35,729 nt of DNA, from NCBI GenBank assembly GCA_028709385.1, contig JAQVXD010000026.1, positions 1 to 35,729 of the forward strand, in the 5' to 3' direction. The translations under genes and the position numbers were made by a program. Below, in pieces: positions 1-11,173 of the stretch. The stretch comes from Fermentimonas sp. Its GTDB lineage: Bacteria > Bacteroidota > Bacteroidia > Bacteroidales > Dysgonomonadaceae. The notes under the pieces are model-generated. The model was not told the DNA's origin, did not search any database, and worked only from the letters and a program-made list of their open reading frames with translations. The stretch's first letter is position 1, and each line of letters begins with the position of its first letter.

Positions 1-18
1 ACTTAAATAGCATTTACC

Positions 19-92
19 TATATTAGGTTAATTCGGTTAGGAATCTTCAGTACTGAAGGTTCTTAACCTTTTCTGTCAATATATATTAGGTT
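19..92 (+). repeat. 11-bp direct repeats flanking the rpoB leader hairpin
   Basis: The 11-mer TATATTAGGTT occurs at 19-29 and again at 82-92, bracketing the hairpin at 35-68. The first copy also sits in a small inverted repeat, ACCTA (16-20) with TAGGT (24-28). This is seen directly. Whether the repeats bind anything or are chance in AT-rich DNA is unknown. Confidence 0.45.
35..68 (+). promoter_or_regulatory. Hairpin (attenuator or processing site) upstream of rpoB
   Basis: An uninterrupted inverted repeat: positions 35-50 pair with 53-68, 16 pairs including two G-T pairs, with only TA at the centre, so the real loop would be formed by opening one or two pairs. TTTT (69-72) follows at once. 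The hairpin lies 39 bases before the rpoB start, in what should be the rplL-rpoB gap. By analogy with E. coli, where that gap holds an attenuator and an RNase III site, it probably tunes RNA polymerase expression relative to the ribosomal proteins. The short T run suggests partial rather than full termination. Confidence 0.65.
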
Positions 93-107
93 CATAAATT
101 CATCCCC

Positions 108-3100
108 ATGTCTTCAAACAAAGCTAATCAAAGAATAAATTTTGCGTCGATTAAGAATCCGCTTGACTTCCCCGATTTTCTGGAAGTTCAATTACAGTCA
201 TTTCAGGATTTTATCCAACTCGACACCCCCCCAGAAAGCAGAAAAAAGGAAGGATTGTATAAGGTTTTCACGGAAAATTTTCCGATCACAGATACCCGAA
301 ACAATTTTGTACTTGAGTTTTTAGATTACTATGTTGATCCTCCACGCTATTCGATTGAAGAGTGCGCTGACAGAGGACTGACTTATAGTGTGCCACTAAA
401 AGCTAAACTCTATCTGTATTGTACTGATCCTGATCACGAGGATTTTACACCGGTTATACAAGATGTTTATCTGGGAACCATTCCCTACATGACCGATAAG
501 GGTACATTTGTTATTAATGGAGCTGAACGTGTTATCGTTTCGCAGCTTCACCGATCTCCGGGAGTGTTCTTTGGACAAAGTCTCCATGCGAATGGCAGCG
601 TGTTATACTCTGCCCGTGTTATCCCTTTCAGAGGGTCATGGATAGAATTCGCAACGGATATCAACAATGTGATGTATGCCTACATAGATAGGAAAAAGAA
701 ATTGCCCGTTACCACTCTACTGCGTGCTATCGGGTTCGAGAATGATAAAGACATTCTTGAAATATTTGATCTTGCTGAGGAAGTAAAGGCAAATAAAACC
801 AACCTGAAGAAAGTTTTAGGTCGAAAATTAGCTGCCCGTGTTTTGAAATCGTGGATGGAAGATTTTGTTGATGAAGACACAGGTGAAGTTACTTCAATTG
901 AGAGAAATGAGGTAATTATCGAACGTGAAACCATTTTGGAGCAGGAACATATAGATGAAATTATTGAATCAGGTGTACCTTACATACTTCTTCATAAAGA
1001 ATCATCAAATACAACTGATTACTCCATAATTTATAATACACTGCAGAAAGACCCGAGCAACTCGGAGATTGATGCCATTAAACATATATACCGTCTGTTA
1101 CGCAGTGCTGAACCTGCAGATGACTCCAGCGCACGTGATGTAATAAACAACCTGTTTTTCTCAGAGAAGAGATATGATCTGGGTGATGTAGGACGTTATA
1201 GAATAAATAAAAAACTCAATCTTAATATCGCTGATGATATTCGTGTTCTGACGAAAGAAGATATTATTGAGATTATAAAATACCTTATCGAATTAATAAA
1301 CTCAAAAGCGGTAGTAGATGATATTGACCACTTGAGCAACAGACGCGTAAGAACTGTCGGTGAACAGTTATATACTCAATTCGGTATAGGTCTGACACGT
1401 ATGGCACGTATTATCCGTGAAAGGATGAACGTGAGAGATAATGAGGTATTTACACCTATTGATCTTATTAATGCGAAAACCATCTCTTCCGTGATTAATA
1501 CATTCTTCGGAACGAATGCTTTATCGCAGTTTATGGACCAGACTAATCCTCTTGCCGAAATAACCCATAAACGAAGACTCTCGGCTCTGGGACCCGGTGG
1601 TTTATCACGTGAACGTGCAGGATTTGAAGTTCGTGACGTTCACTTCACCCACTATGGTCGTTTATGTCCGATTGAAACTCCTGAAGGTCCTAATATCGGT
1701 CTAATTTCATCACTCTGTGTATATGCAAAAATTAATGATCTCGGCTTCATTGAAACACCTTACCGAAAAGCTGAAAATGGTGCTGTAAATATTAACAATG
1801 AAGAAATCATCTATTTAGCAGCTGAAGAGGAAGAAGGAAAAATTATTGCACAGGGTAATGCTCCTCTCGATGAAAAAGGAAATTTTATAAACCCACGAGT
1901 TAAATCCAGACAGGATGCAGACTATCCTGTAGTTGCCCCTGAGGAGGTCGAGCTTATGGACGTATCTCCCATGCAGATTGCATCAATTGCCGCATCACTG
2001 ATTCCTTTCCTTGAACATGATGATGCTAACCGTGCATTGATGGGTTCAAACATGATGCGTCAGGCTGTTCCTCTTATACGTACTGAGTCTCCGATCGTTG
2101 GGACCGGAATAGAAGGTGAAGTAATTAAAGACTCCAGAACTCAGATAGTATCGGAGGGTAACGGAGTAATTACATACGTTGATGCAACAACAATTAAGAT
2201 TAAGTATGAAAGAAGCGAAGAGGAGGAATTCACCAGCTTCGAAGATTCAGAGAAAATATATAATATTCCGAAATTCCGCAAAACCAACCAGAATACAACA
2301 GTCGATCTTCGCCCAATTTGCAAAGTAGGACAGAAAGTTAAAGCAGGAGAAATCCTTACTGAAGGCTATGCTACCCAAAATGGAGAATTGGCACTGGGTA
2401 AAAACCTCAAGGTAGCTTTCATGCCCTGGAAAGGTTACAACTTTGAAGATGCTATTGTACTCAACGAAAGAATGGTTAGTGAAGATATTTTCACATCTGT
2501 ACATGTTGAGGAGTTTTCTCTTGAGGTTCGTGAAACCAAGAGAGGAATGGAAGAACTCACTTCGGATATTCCAAACGTGAGTGAAGAAGCAACCAAAGAT
2601 CTTGACGAAAAAGGTATTGTAAGAGTAGGTGCTAGAATTAAGCCAGGTGACATCCTAATTGGTAAGATTACACCTAAAGGCGAATCTGACCCTTCGCCGG
2701 AAGAAAAACTGCTTCGTGCAATATTCGGTGATAAAGCCGGAGATGTTAAAGATGCTTCACTTAAAGCTTCACCTTCACTTAACGGGGTTGTAGTTCATAC
2801 AAATCTATTCTCTAAAGCATCCAAAAAAGGAAAGACTAAACTTTCAAGTAAAGCTATACTTCCAAAACTGGATGAGGAATATGAAACAAAACTTGAGGAA
2901 TTAAGAAAGATTCTGATTGAAAAGCTTATAAAGCTGACTGACGGTAAATCATCTGCAGGCGTTAAAGACTATACCAATATAGATATAGTTCCCAAGGGTG
3001 CTAAATTCACACCGAAAGTATTATCTGATATTGATTACCAGTCTGTTCAGTTAAATAAATGGACCACAGACACTCATAAGAATAAACTTATCCGTTCAAC

Positions 3101-3920
3101 TGTTATTAATTATCTGCGCAGGTATAAAGAGCTCGATGCTGAACTAAAACGTAAACGTTTTGATCTGACCATTGGAGACGAATTACCTTCAGGTATTATG
3201 CAGAGCGCCAAGGTATATGTGGCCAAGAAGCGTAAAATACAGGTAGGAGATAAAATGGCCGGTCGTCACGGAAATAAAGGTATCGTTTCTAAGATTGTGC
3301 GTGAAGAAGATATGCCTTTCTTAGCAGACGGAACCACAGTTGACATTGTTTTAAATCCTCTGGGAGTACCATCTCGTATGAACCTGGGACAAATATTTGA
3401 AACAGTTATGGGATGGGCCGGAAGTGAACTTGGAGTGAAATTTTCCACACCAATTTTTGACGGAGCTCAATTGGAAGATTTGGATGTGTGGACTGATAAA
3501 GCCGGTGTACCTTCATATGGTAAATCATATTTATATGACGGCGGCACAGGCGAAAGATTTGATCAGCCGGCAACAGTTGGAGTAATTTACATGCTCAAGC
3601 TGGGTCACATGGTTGAAGATAAAATGCATTCACGTTCAATCGGGCCATACTCACTTATAACGCAGCAACCGTTGGGCGGTAAAGCACAGTTCGGTGGTCA
3701 GCGATTTGGTGAGATGGAGGTGTGGGCACTTGAAGCATTTGGAGCTTCCCATATTCTTCAGGAAATTCTTACTGTTAAATCAGATGATGTTGTTGGTCGT
3801 TCCAAAGCGTACGAATCAATAGTTAAGGGAGAGGCAATGCCTCAACCGGGTATCCCCGAGTCGCTCAATGTACTTATTCATGAGCTTCAGGGATTAGGAC
3901 TCAACATCACTCTTGATTAA
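108..3920 (+). CDS. rpoB: DNA-directed RNA polymerase subunit beta
   Basis: Beta subunit of core RNA polymerase. The 1270-residue length and near-continuous family motifs make this certain. The rifampicin pocket is at about residues 471-495 (SQFMDQ, then [13 protein letters not shown]). D477, H487 and S492 correspond to E. coli D516, H526 and S531, so the pocket carries the sensitive-type residues. The fork and active-site parts are conserved ([27 protein letters not shown] with the active-site lysine). The C-terminal clamp segment ([21 protein letters not shown]) that meets beta-prime is intact. The ATG at 108 fits the usual short N-terminus before the conserved [12 protein letters not shown] segment. 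It lies 90 bases before rpoC and is surely co-transcribed with it; rplL and its relatives should lie just left of the window. Confidence 0.99.
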   Translation: MSSNKANQRINFASIKNPLDFPDFLEVQLQSFQDFIQLDTPPESRKKEGLYKVFTENFPITDTRNNFVLEFLDYYVDPPRYSIEECADRGLTYSVPLKAKLYLYCTDPDHEDFTPVIQDVYLGTIPYMTDKGTFVINGAERVIVSQLHRSPGVFFGQSLHANGSVLYSARVIPFRGSWIEFATDINNVMYAYIDRKKKLPVTTLLRAIGFENDKDILEIFDLAEEVKANKTNLKKVLGRKLAARVLKSWMEDFVDEDTGEVTSIERNEVIIERETILEQEHIDEIIESGVPYILLHKESSNTTDYSIIYNTLQKDPSNSEIDAIKHIYRLLRSAEPADDSSARDVINNLFFSEKRYDLGDVGRYRINKKLNLNIADDIRVLTKEDIIEIIKYLIELINSKAVVDDIDHLSNRRVRTVGEQLYTQFGIGLTRMARIIRERMNVRDNEVFTPIDLINAKTISSVINTFFGTNALSQFMDQTNPLAEITHKRRLSALGPGGLSRERAGFEVRDVHFTHYGRLCPIETPEGPNIGLISSLCVYAKINDLGFIETPYRKAENGAVNINNEEIIYLAAEEEEGKIIAQGNAPLDEKGNFINPRVKSRQDADYPVVAPEEVELMDVSPMQIASIAASLIPFLEHDDANRALMGSNMMRQAVPLIRTESPIVGTGIEGEVIKDSRTQIVSEGNGVITYVDATTIKIKYERSEEEEFTSFEDSEKIYNIPKFRKTNQNTTVDLRPICKVGQKVKAGEILTEGYATQNGELALGKNLKVAFMPWKGYNFEDAIVLNERMVSEDIFTSVHVEEFSLEVRETKRGMEELTSDIPNVSEEATKDLDEKGIVRVGARIKPGDILIGKITPKGESDPSPEEKLLRAIFGDKAGDVKDASLKASPSLNGVVVHTNLFSKASKKGKTKLSSKAILPKLDEEYETKLEELRKILIEKLIKLTDGKSSAGVKDYTNIDIVPKGAKFTPKVLSDIDYQSVQLNKWTTDTHKNKLIRSTVINYLRRYKELDAELKRKRFDLTIGDELPSGIMQSAKVYVAKKRKIQVGDKMAGRHGNKGIVSKIVREEDMPFLADGTTVDIVLNPLGVPSRMNLGQIFETVMGWAGSELGVKFSTPIFDGAQLEDLDVWTDKAGVPSYGKSYLYDGGTGERFDQPATVGVIYMLKLGHMVEDKMHSRSIGPYSLITQQPLGGKAQFGGQRFGEMEVWALEAFGASHILQEILTVKSDDVVGRSKAYESIVKGEAMPQPGIPESLNVLIHELQGLGLNITLD

Positions 3921-3926
3921 TATTCA

Positions 3927-3968
3927 CCGGTTGATGATTAAGCCATTTGTCGCATAATCATCTTCCGG
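3927..3968 (+). promoter_or_regulatory. Inverted repeat in the rpoB-rpoC gap
   Basis: CCGG-TT-GATGATTA (3927-3940) faces TAATCATC-TT-CCGG (3955-3968). This gives an 8-bp stem with a 14-base loop, a TT/TT internal loop and a 4-bp outer stem. No T run follows, so it is not a typical terminator. It may be an RNA processing or stability element in the rpoBC transcript (inference). Closer to rpoC there is an AAAGG (4001-4005) six bases before the ATG, inside the near-palindrome ACCTCTTTATAAAGGT (3991-4006). That could be a ribosome-binding site partly hidden in structure. Confidence 0.5.
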
Positions 3969-4010
3969 AGTTTCAAAATACAAAAATTATACCTCTTTAT
4001 AAAGGTTATT

Positions 4011-7000
4011 ATGGCATATAGAAAAGAGAATAAAATAAAGAGTAGCTTTTCAAAAATTACGATCAGTCTGGCTTCACCGGAAAAGATTCTTGAAAACTCC
4101 TATGGCGAAGTATTAAAACCGGAAACAATAAATTACCGTACTTACAAACCCGAGCGTGACGGACTATTCTGTGAGCGCATTTTCGGACCTGTAAAAGACT
4201 ATGAATGTCACTGCGGTAAATATAAAAGGATTCGGTATAAAGGAATTGTCTGTGATCGTTGCGGTGTAGAAGTTACTGAGAAAAAAGTACGCCGTGAGCG
4301 TACGGGACATATCCATCTGGTTGTACCTGTAGCTCATATATGGTATTTCAGATCATTACCTAACAAAATTGGTTATCTGTTGGGTATACCTACAAAAAAG
4401 CTGGATACAATTATATACTATGAAAGATATGTTGTAATACAGCCGGGTATTTTAGAAGACAAAGTAGCAGAGAAAGATCTCCTGACAGAGGATGAGTATC
4501 TCGACTATCTGGACTCAATTCCCAAGGAAAATCAGTCTCTTGAAGATTCTGATCCTAACAAATTTATTGCCAAGATGGGTGCTGAAGCACTTTTAAGCTT
4601 GCTTGAAAGAATAAATCTTGACAAACTGGCGAATAATCTTCGTCACAAAGCAAATACAGAAACATCTCAGCAACGTAAGAATGAAGCACTAAAGCAGCTG
4701 CAGGTAGTAGAAGCTTTCCGTGGATCGAAGAATATCAATAAACCCGAGTGGATGATTATGAAAGTAATCCCCGTAATTCCACCCGATCTGAGACCACTTG
4801 TACCTCTTGATGGAGGTAGATTTGCTACTTCAGACCTTAATGACCTTTATCGCAGGGTTATCATTCGTAATAACCGTCTGAAAAGACTGATAGATATTAA
4901 AGCTCCTGATGTGATTCTTAGAAACGAGAAGCGTATGCTTCAGGAATCGGTGGATTCATTGTTTGACAACTCTCGTAAATCGAGTGCAATCAAAACAGAA
5001 TCAAACCGTCCGTTGAAATCACTATCCGACAGCTTAAAAGGAAAACAGGGACGTTTCCGTCAAAACCTGCTTGGTAAGCGCGTTGACTATTCAGCCCGTT
5101 CGGTAATTGTTGTTGGTCCCGAGCTTAAGATGCATGAATGCGGACTTCCTAAAGACATGGCAGCTGAATTGTACAAACCGTTTATTATCCGCAAGTTAAT
5201 AGAAAGAGGAATTGTTAAAACAGTTAAGTCGGCTAAAAAGATTGTAGACAGGAAAGAGCCTGTAGTATATGATATACTTGAATTTGTGATGAAAGGCCAC
5301 CCGGTTCTTCTGAACCGTGCCCCTACCCTTCACCGATTAGGTATTCAGGCATTCCAGCCAAAACTTATTGAAGGTAAGGCAATTCAGTTACACCCACTTG
5401 CTTGTACTGCTTTTAACGCCGACTTTGACGGTGACCAGATGGCTGTTCATCTTCCACTTGGTAATGAAGCCATTCTTGAGGCTCAGCTTCTGATGCTTGC
5501 TTCACATAATATTCTTAATCCGGCAAACGGAGCTCCAATTACGGTTCCTTCGCAGGATATGGTACTCGGACTTTATTACATTACAAAAATACGTCCGGGT
5601 GCAAAAGGAGAAGGAATGTATTTCTATGGTGAAGAAGAGGCCATTATTGCATACAACGAAGGAGCAGTTGATATACATGCACTTGTGAAAGTAGTTGTAG
5701 ATGATATTGACGAAGAGGGTAATCCGGTTCGTAAGATGCACGAAACCTCAGTAGGACGTGTTATTACAAACGAAGCTATTCCTAAGGAAGTAGGATATGT
5801 AAACGAGTTGCTTTCTAAAAAATCACTTCGTGACATTATCGGTAAAGTAATAAAAACCTGTGGCGTTGCACGTACCGCTCAGTATCTGGATGATATTAAG
5901 GATCTGGGATATAAGATGGCATTCAAGGGAGGATTATCATTCAATCTTGAAGATGTAATCATACCTAAAGAGAAAGAGGCACTAATTCAGGAAGGATATG
6001 ATGAAGTAGAACAGATTCTGGATAATTACAATATGGGATTCATTACCTATAACGAACGTTATAACCAGATTATTGACACATGGACACATATTAACTCCAA
6101 GTTGTCGAATATCCTGATGAAACAGCTTTCGGAAGACGACCAGGGATTTAACTCAGTATACATGATGCTTGATTCCGGAGCTCGTGGATCGCGTGAGCAG
6201 ATCAGACAGCTGTCAGGTATGCGCGGATTGATGGCTAAACCCCAAAAGAGCGGTGCAGAAGGAGCTCAGATTATTGAGAACCCGATTCTTGCTAACTTTA
6301 AGGAAGGCTTGTCGGTTCTTGAATATTTCATTTCAACTCACGGTGCACGTAAAGGTCTTGCCGATACAGCTCTTAAAACAGCTGACGCGGGTTACCTGAC
6401 ACGCCGTTTGGTTGACGTATCTCAGGATGTGATTGTAAATGAGGTTGACTGTGGCACTCTTAGAGGATTAACCGCAACAGCTATAAAAAACAACGAAGAG
6501 GTAATTGCCTCACTGTACGAACGTATTCTTGGACGTGTGTCTGTACATGATGTTCAGCACCCTAACACAGGAGAAATCCTTGTTAATTCGGGTGATGAGA
6601 TAACAGAAGAAATTGCAAAGAAAATTGAAGAATCTCCAATTGAACGGGTTGAAATAAGATCAGTTCTTACTTGTGAATCATCACACGGAGTATGTGCAAA
6701 ATGTTATGGCAGAAACCTTGCTACCGGTCATATGGTTCAAAAAGGTGAAGCTGTCGGAGTTATCGCTGCTCAGTCGATTGGTGAGCCCGGAACACAGTTG
6801 ACACTGAGAACGTTCCACGTAGGTGGTATTGCTTCTAACATTGCTGCAGAAAGTAGAATTACTGCAAAGTATGACGGAATTGTTGAGTTTGAAGAACTAC
6901 GCTTTGTAGAGACAACAGATTCAGAAGGTAAACCATACAAAGTTGTTGTAAGCCGCCTGATGGAAATGAGAATTATTGATCCTAACACAAAAATTGTTTT

Positions 7001-8297
7001 AGTTTCACACAACGTACCATACGGTTCTAAACTCTACTTCAACCAGAGTGATAAAATCAAAAAAGGAGACCTGATATGTGAATGGGACCCATTCAATGCT
7101 GTAATTGTATCCGAGGCATCCGGTAAGATTCGTTTTGAAAACTTTACAGAGAACCTTACATATAAGGTTGAATCAGACGAACAGACCGGTTTAAAAGAAA
7201 AGGTTATCATTGAATCAAGAGATAAAACAAAGGCTCCGTCTGCACATATTGTAGATGAAAACGATAATGTTTTACGCACATATACCCTTCCCCTCGGTTC
7301 TCACATTGTTAAAAATGAGAACGATGATATCAAAGCAGGTGATACATTAGTAAAGATCCCACGTGCCGTTGGAAAAACAGGCGACATCACGGGTGGTTTG
7401 CCACGTGTAACTGAACTCTTTGAAGCGCGTAATCCTTCTAACCCTGCTGTAGTAACAGAGATTGACGGTGAGGTATCATTCGGCAAAATCAAAAGAGGTA
7501 ATCAGGAAATTTCGGTTACAACCAAAACAGGTGAAACTAAAAAATACATGGTTCCTCTGTCCAAACAGATACTTGTTCAGGAAAACGACTATATCCGTGC
7601 AGGTATGCCATTGTCAGAAGGCGCAATAACGCCGGCCGACATCCTGGCAATTAAAGGACCTACAGCAGTTCAGGAATATATCGTGAATGAAGTTCAGGAT
7701 GTTTACCGTCTCCAGGGAGTAAAGATCAATGACAAACACTTCGAAGTCATAGTACGTCAGATGATGCGTAAGGTTGAGGTTGTAGATCCGGGTGACACCC
7801 GTTTCCTTGAACAACAACTTGTTGACAAACTTGAAGTGATGGAAGAAAACGACCGTACGTGGGGTAAGAAAGTAATTACTGATGCCGGCGATTCTCAAAT
7901 ATTTGAACCGGGTCAGATTGTTACAGTTCGTAAACTGCGTGACGAGAACAGTTCTTTGAAACGTCGTGACCTTAAACTGGTGGAAGCACGCGATGCTGTT
8001 TCTGCAACAGCTAATCAGGTACTACAAGGTATCACCCGTGCTGCACTTCAGACTACAAGCTTTATGTCAGCAGCTTCGTTCCAGGAAACAACCAAAGTAC
8101 TTAACGATGCAGCAATACATGGCAAGACAGATACTCTGGACGGACTTAAAGAGAATGTTATTGTCGGACATCTGATACCTGCAGGTACAGGACAGAGAGA
8201 ATTTGACAAACTTATAGTCGGTTCACGTGAAGATTTTGAAAAACTGAACGCAAACAAGAGAAGTAATCTGTTCCAGGAAACAGTTTCTGAGGAATAA
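4011..8297 (+). CDS. rpoC: DNA-directed RNA polymerase subunit beta'
   Basis: Largest subunit of core RNA polymerase, which holds the catalytic magnesium. At 1428 residues the length is normal for Bacteroidota. The N-terminal zinc site has C66, C68, C81 and C84. The catalytic NADFDGD loop is at residues 469-475. The second zinc site is formed by C814, C888, C895 and C898. The bridge and trigger region includes [12 protein letters not shown] and [19 protein letters not shown]. No truncation or frameshift is seen. It follows rpoB in the same operon and ends just before a strong bidirectional terminator. The ATG start has an AAAGG six bases upstream. Confidence 0.99.
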   Translation: MAYRKENKIKSSFSKITISLASPEKILENSYGEVLKPETINYRTYKPERDGLFCERIFGPVKDYECHCGKYKRIRYKGIVCDRCGVEVTEKKVRRERTGHIHLVVPVAHIWYFRSLPNKIGYLLGIPTKKLDTIIYYERYVVIQPGILEDKVAEKDLLTEDEYLDYLDSIPKENQSLEDSDPNKFIAKMGAEALLSLLERINLDKLANNLRHKANTETSQQRKNEALKQLQVVEAFRGSKNINKPEWMIMKVIPVIPPDLRPLVPLDGGRFATSDLNDLYRRVIIRNNRLKRLIDIKAPDVILRNEKRMLQESVDSLFDNSRKSSAIKTESNRPLKSLSDSLKGKQGRFRQNLLGKRVDYSARSVIVVGPELKMHECGLPKDMAAELYKPFIIRKLIERGIVKTVKSAKKIVDRKEPVVYDILEFVMKGHPVLLNRAPTLHRLGIQAFQPKLIEGKAIQLHPLACTAFNADFDGDQMAVHLPLGNEAILEAQLLMLASHNILNPANGAPITVPSQDMVLGLYYITKIRPGAKGEGMYFYGEEEAIIAYNEGAVDIHALVKVVVDDIDEEGNPVRKMHETSVGRVITNEAIPKEVGYVNELLSKKSLRDIIGKVIKTCGVARTAQYLDDIKDLGYKMAFKGGLSFNLEDVIIPKEKEALIQEGYDEVEQILDNYNMGFITYNERYNQIIDTWTHINSKLSNILMKQLSEDDQGFNSVYMMLDSGARGSREQIRQLSGMRGLMAKPQKSGAEGAQIIENPILANFKEGLSVLEYFISTHGARKGLADTALKTADAGYLTRRLVDVSQDVIVNEVDCGTLRGLTATAIKNNEEVIASLYERILGRVSVHDVQHPNTGEILVNSGDEITEEIAKKIEESPIERVEIRSVLTCESSHGVCAKCYGRNLATGHMVQKGEAVGVIAAQSIGEPGTQLTLRTFHVGGIASNIAAESRITAKYDGIVEFEELRFVETTDSEGKPYKVVVSRLMEMRIIDPNTKIVLVSHNVPYGSKLYFNQSDKIKKGDLICEWDPFNAVIVSEASGKIRFENFTENLTYKVESDEQTGLKEKVIIESRDKTKAPSAHIVDENDNVLRTYTLPLGSHIVKNENDDIKAGDTLVKIPRAVGKTGDITGGLPRVTELFEARNPSNPAVVTEIDGEVSFGKIKRGNQEISVTTKTGETKKYMVPLSKQILVQENDYIRAGMPLSEGAITPADILAIKGPTAVQEYIVNEVQDVYRLQGVKINDKHFEVIVRQMMRKVEVVDPGDTRFLEQQLVDKLEVMEENDRTWGKKVITDAGDSQIFEPGQIVTVRKLRDENSSLKRRDLKLVEARDAVSATANQVLQGITRAALQTTSFMSAASFQETTKVLNDAAIHGKTDTLDGLKENVIVGHLIPAGTGQREFDKLIVGSREDFEKLNANKRSNLFQETVSEE

Positions 8298-8313
8298 ATT
8301 ATTTGATATATTT

Positions 8314-8350
8314 AAAAAAACCCGGACTGGTGATCAGTTCCGGGTTTTTT
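8314..8350. terminator. Bidirectional rho-independent terminator between rpoC and ppk1
   Basis: The stem CCCGGA-CTG / CAG-T-TCCGGG has one bulged T and a short loop. It is flanked by an A7 run on the left and a T6 run on the right, so it can stop rpoC transcripts on the + strand and ppk1 transcripts on the - strand. The two genes converge on it. Confidence 0.9.
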
Positions 8351-8393
8351 ATGTTTTTAAGTTATCACATTATAGCGACAAAAAGATTTACAA

Positions 8394-10469
8394 CTACTTT
8401 TGTCCGGTAGACTTTTTCAGATAATCATAAATAGCACTCTGAGCACGAACAGGAGGATTATCATTCTGTTTGAATACATTATTCAGGTTTTCATCAACCC
8501 ATACTGCACTTTTATTATCAGAGAGCTGTATTTTCAGAATATCAATTATCTGCTTTTTCAGTGAATACTTGTAAATCGGGAAAGCAACCTCTATACGCCT
8601 GTGCAAATTACGTTGCATCCAGTCGGCTGAAGTAAGATACACATGTTCTTCACCTTCATTGAAGAAATACCAAACCCGGGCATGCTCAAGATACGCTCCC
8701 ACTATACGCGTAATAGTAATATTTTCGCTGTAAGGCTTATTAGGAACCAGGCAGCATATACCACGAACAATAAGATCAATTTTTACTCCTGCCTCGCTTG
8801 CACGATATAAGGCATCTATCATACCCTTATCTTCCAGGCTGTTCATTTTAAGAATAATATAACCTATGCCTCCGTTTTTAACGTTTTCAATTTCTTGTTC
8901 AATCATACGATGAATTTCCGGAAGCATATTGAACTGAGTTACCAAGAGATGTTTAAAGTCATGCATGTGAGGTTTCCCTTCAAGAACACGAAATACTTCA
9001 TCAATATCTTTGATAATTTCTTTGTTAGAAGTCAGTAAACCCTTATCCGAGTATATCCGTGCTGTTTTTTCATTAAAATTTCCTGTTCCAAGATAAGCAT
9101 ACCCTTTAATAGGATCATCAGGATCATTGCTCCGCTTGCGCACGTATGCCAACTTAGCATGAACTTTTAATCCGGGAAGACTATATATGATTTTTACACC
9201 TGCCTGCTGCATAAGTTCAGACGAAAGATAATTATTTTCCTCATCAAAGCGTGCTTTCAGTTCAACAAAAACCGTAACTTTTTTACCATTTTTGGCTGCA
9301 CTTATCAAACTGTTTATTACAGCGGAATTCTCTGCTACCCGATATTGAGTAACTTTGATCTCAAGCACTTTAGGATCAAAAGCTGCCTGTAACAGAAATC
9401 TAAGCAGGTAGTCAAAAGACTGATAGGGGAAATGCAGTAAAACATCCTGCTTCCTTAAAACTCGTAAAACAGAAGTGTTTGACTCCAGTTCTGGAACCCT
9501 TAACGGCTGGGGCAATTTTTGTTTTAAAGCACTCCCGACAGGATTGGGCAAATCTGCAAGATCTGAGAGATTAAGATACCGCCCTGAAGGAAGTAACTCC
9601 TCTTCTTCAATTTCATATGCCTCGCAGAGATAATTTAGAAAATAGTCAGGCATATCCCTGTCATACTGAAAACGTGTTACAGCTCCAATTTTACGTTTAC
9701 GTACTTTTTTCAATATCTCTTCAGCTATATCTTTCTGATCTTCTTCTTCGAGAGAAAAATCTGCATCACGTGAAATTTTTATACTAAAACAATCCACTAT
9801 GTCGTAACCGGGGAAAACACTTTTCATATTAGCTTTAATTACATCATCAATAAACATAATGTAATGATTACCCCCATGAGAAGGCAATTCGATAAACCGC
9901 GGGATCTTGGTATACGGAATTTTCATTATAGCGTAAGTGTAGTTTGTGGGATCGTCCTCAATCTTCTTCTTTTTTTTCAGCAGACTGATAGTCTGATATA
10001 TCCGCCCATCTTGAATAAATGAGTGTATGTCATCTTTTTGAATAATCATTGGCTGAAGATACGGAAAAACCTCTTCGTTGAAATATTTCTCTACATAACC
10101 CTTATGAAAAGCTTTAATATCGTGTGTCTGATACAGCACAATACTATTCCTCTTTAACTCAGGAAGAATCATATTATTAAAAATATTATGATACTCTTTT
10201 TCCTGAGCAGTCACCTCTTTATTAATCTGTACAATAGTCTTTAAAGCCTCTTCAACTGATTCATCGCGCTTAATACTTTCAAGCAGAGAACTGTGATAAC
10301 CGCTTACCCTGATTTTGTAGAACTCCTCGAGGTTTGATGAATAAATAGATAAGAACTTTATACGTTCATAAACCGGCAGCCTTTCATCCTTAGCTTCAAG
10401 AAGTACACGGTAATTAAACGACAGCCAGCTTATGTCGCGTTTAAAATAAGAGTATTGATGATTTTCCAT
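8394..10469 (-). CDS. ppk1: Polyphosphate kinase 1
   Basis: Makes inorganic polyphosphate reversibly from ATP at the membrane/cytosol. The 691 residues match the four-domain PPK1 family (N, head, C1, C2). The catalytic histidine is H437 in the GLKVHAKL motif (E. coli H435). A second conserved histidine, H596 in YLEHAR, lines up with E. coli H592. The SSADWM-like signature is present (TSADWMQRNLHRRIEV, about residues 613-628). The N-terminal segment FKRDISWLSFNYRVL is typical of the family. An unusual lysine run (LLKKKKKIED) is encoded by A-rich codons, including eight A in a row, but the frame is intact. The gene is monocistronic: a TATTTTTG box lies about 32 bases before the ATG, and it ends at the shared terminator. 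Confidence 0.97.
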   Translation of the reverse strand: MENHQYSYFKRDISWLSFNYRVLLEAKDERLPVYERIKFLSIYSSNLEEFYKIRVSGYHSSLLESIKRDESVEEALKTIVQINKEVTAQEKEYHNIFNNMILPELKRNSIVLYQTHDIKAFHKGYVEKYFNEEVFPYLQPMIIQKDDIHSFIQDGRIYQTISLLKKKKKIEDDPTNYTYAIMKIPYTKIPRFIELPSHGGNHYIMFIDDVIKANMKSVFPGYDIVDCFSIKISRDADFSLEEEDQKDIAEEILKKVRKRKIGAVTRFQYDRDMPDYFLNYLCEAYEIEEEELLPSGRYLNLSDLADLPNPVGSALKQKLPQPLRVPELESNTSVLRVLRKQDVLLHFPYQSFDYLLRFLLQAAFDPKVLEIKVTQYRVAENSAVINSLISAAKNGKKVTVFVELKARFDEENNYLSSELMQQAGVKIIYSLPGLKVHAKLAYVRKRSNDPDDPIKGYAYLGTGNFNEKTARIYSDKGLLTSNKEIIKDIDEVFRVLEGKPHMHDFKHLLVTQFNMLPEIHRMIEQEIENVKNGGIGYIILKMNSLEDKGMIDALYRASEAGVKIDLIVRGICCLVPNKPYSENITITRIVGAYLEHARVWYFFNEGEEHVYLTSADWMQRNLHRRIEVAFPIYKYSLKKQIIDILKIQLSDNKSAVWVDENLNNVFKQNDNPPVRAQSAIYDYLKKSTGQK

Positions 10470-10500
10470 TGCAAAGGTGTTATATGTATTAATTTGAAAT

Positions 10501-10508
10501 CAAAAATA
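10501..10508 (-). promoter_or_regulatory. Predicted ppk1 promoter -7 box
   Basis: On the - strand this reads TATTTTTG, a match to the Bacteroidota TAnnTTTG element, about 32 bases before the ppk1 ATG. No clear TTTG is seen in the -33 position, so confidence is moderate. Confidence 0.5.
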
Positions 10509-10627
10509 CGAAGTTTGTTTGAATAAACGACATTTTGTTAATATTATGACTTGAAAAATAATAGTGAAACGAACATAATCATCAGTATTACATAAGTAGA
10601 TGAATAAAGCGAGTTCCATGCTATACA

Positions 10628-10656
10628 TTTGAAAATAAATAAATAATTTATCTTTG
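10628..10656 (+). promoter_or_regulatory. Predicted promoter of the phosphoesterase gene
   Basis: TTTG (10628-10631) and TATCTTTG (10649-10656) are separated by 17 bases. They match the Bacteroides -33/-7 pattern with a slightly short spacer. Transcription would begin near 10663, about 20 bases before the ATG at 10682. The rest of the 10470-10681 gap is AT-rich, with nothing else recognised. Confidence 0.65.
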
Positions 10657-10681
10657 TTGAAAGAATAGATTTAAAATTAAT

Positions 10682-11173
10682 ATGAAAAAGATCGGACTCC
10701 TCTCAGACACCCACGGGTATTGGGATGATAAATTTGAATTGTATCTTAAAAATTGTGATGAGGTATGGCATGCCGGCGATATCGGATCTATGGAACTTGC
10801 TAACCGGTTTGAGCAGTTTAACACATTCAGGGCAGTATTCGGGAATATCGATGATTATAAAACACGCAACGTTTATCCCGAAAAAATACGATTCACATTA
10901 GAAAACGTTGATGTCATGATGACACATATTGGCGGATACCCGGGTCATTACGATCCTTCTATACGCTCACAAATACATTCCAATCCGCCTAAATTATTTA
11001 TATCCGGACACTCACACATACTCAAGGTGATGTATGATAAAAAACTTCAATGTCTTCATATGAATCCCGGTGCTGCAGGTATCTACGGGTTTCATAAGGT
11101 ACGCACAATTTTGCGGTTTATTCTGGACGAAGGTAATATCAGAGATTTGGAGGTTATTGAACTTAAAAGATAA
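10682..11173 (+). CDS. YfcE/MJ0936-type metallophosphoesterase
   Basis: A small two-metal phosphoesterase of the calcineurin-like superfamily. At 163 residues it has the minimal fold of the YfcE/MJ0936 group. All metal-binding motifs are visible: D9-x-H11, G32-D33, G54-N55, H82, and G109-H110-S111-H112. Members of this group hydrolyse model phosphodiesters in vitro, with Mn or Ni as metal; the natural substrate is usually unknown and cannot be inferred here. The ATG at 10682 follows a good TATCTTTG promoter box. The stop overlaps by 11 bases the 3' end of the convergent LysE-type gene, so no terminator fits between them. Confidence 0.9.
   Translation: MKKIGLLSDTHGYWDDKFELYLKNCDEVWHAGDIGSMELANRFEQFNTFRAVFGNIDDYKTRNVYPEKIRFTLENVDVMMTHIGGYPGHYDPSIRSQIHSNPPKLFISGHSHILKVMYDKKLQCLHMNPGAAGIYGFHKVRTILRFILDEGNIRDLEVIELKR

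Noticed and set aside
1536-1583. Rifampicin-resistance changes in rpoB
   Set aside because: The residues matching E. coli D516, H526 and S531 are all of the sensitive type.
7614-7898. 94-codon open frame on the - strand inside rpoC
   Set aside because: It is antisense to a highly conserved part of rpoC, has no promoter or start signal, and its composition follows the rpoC codons.
9970-9977. Run of eight T (A on the coding strand) inside ppk1, a possible phase-variation or slippage site
   Set aside because: The frame is intact, and the run only encodes part of a lysine stretch in a charged loop. Runs of this length are common in AT-rich coding DNA, and nothing else points to phase variation.
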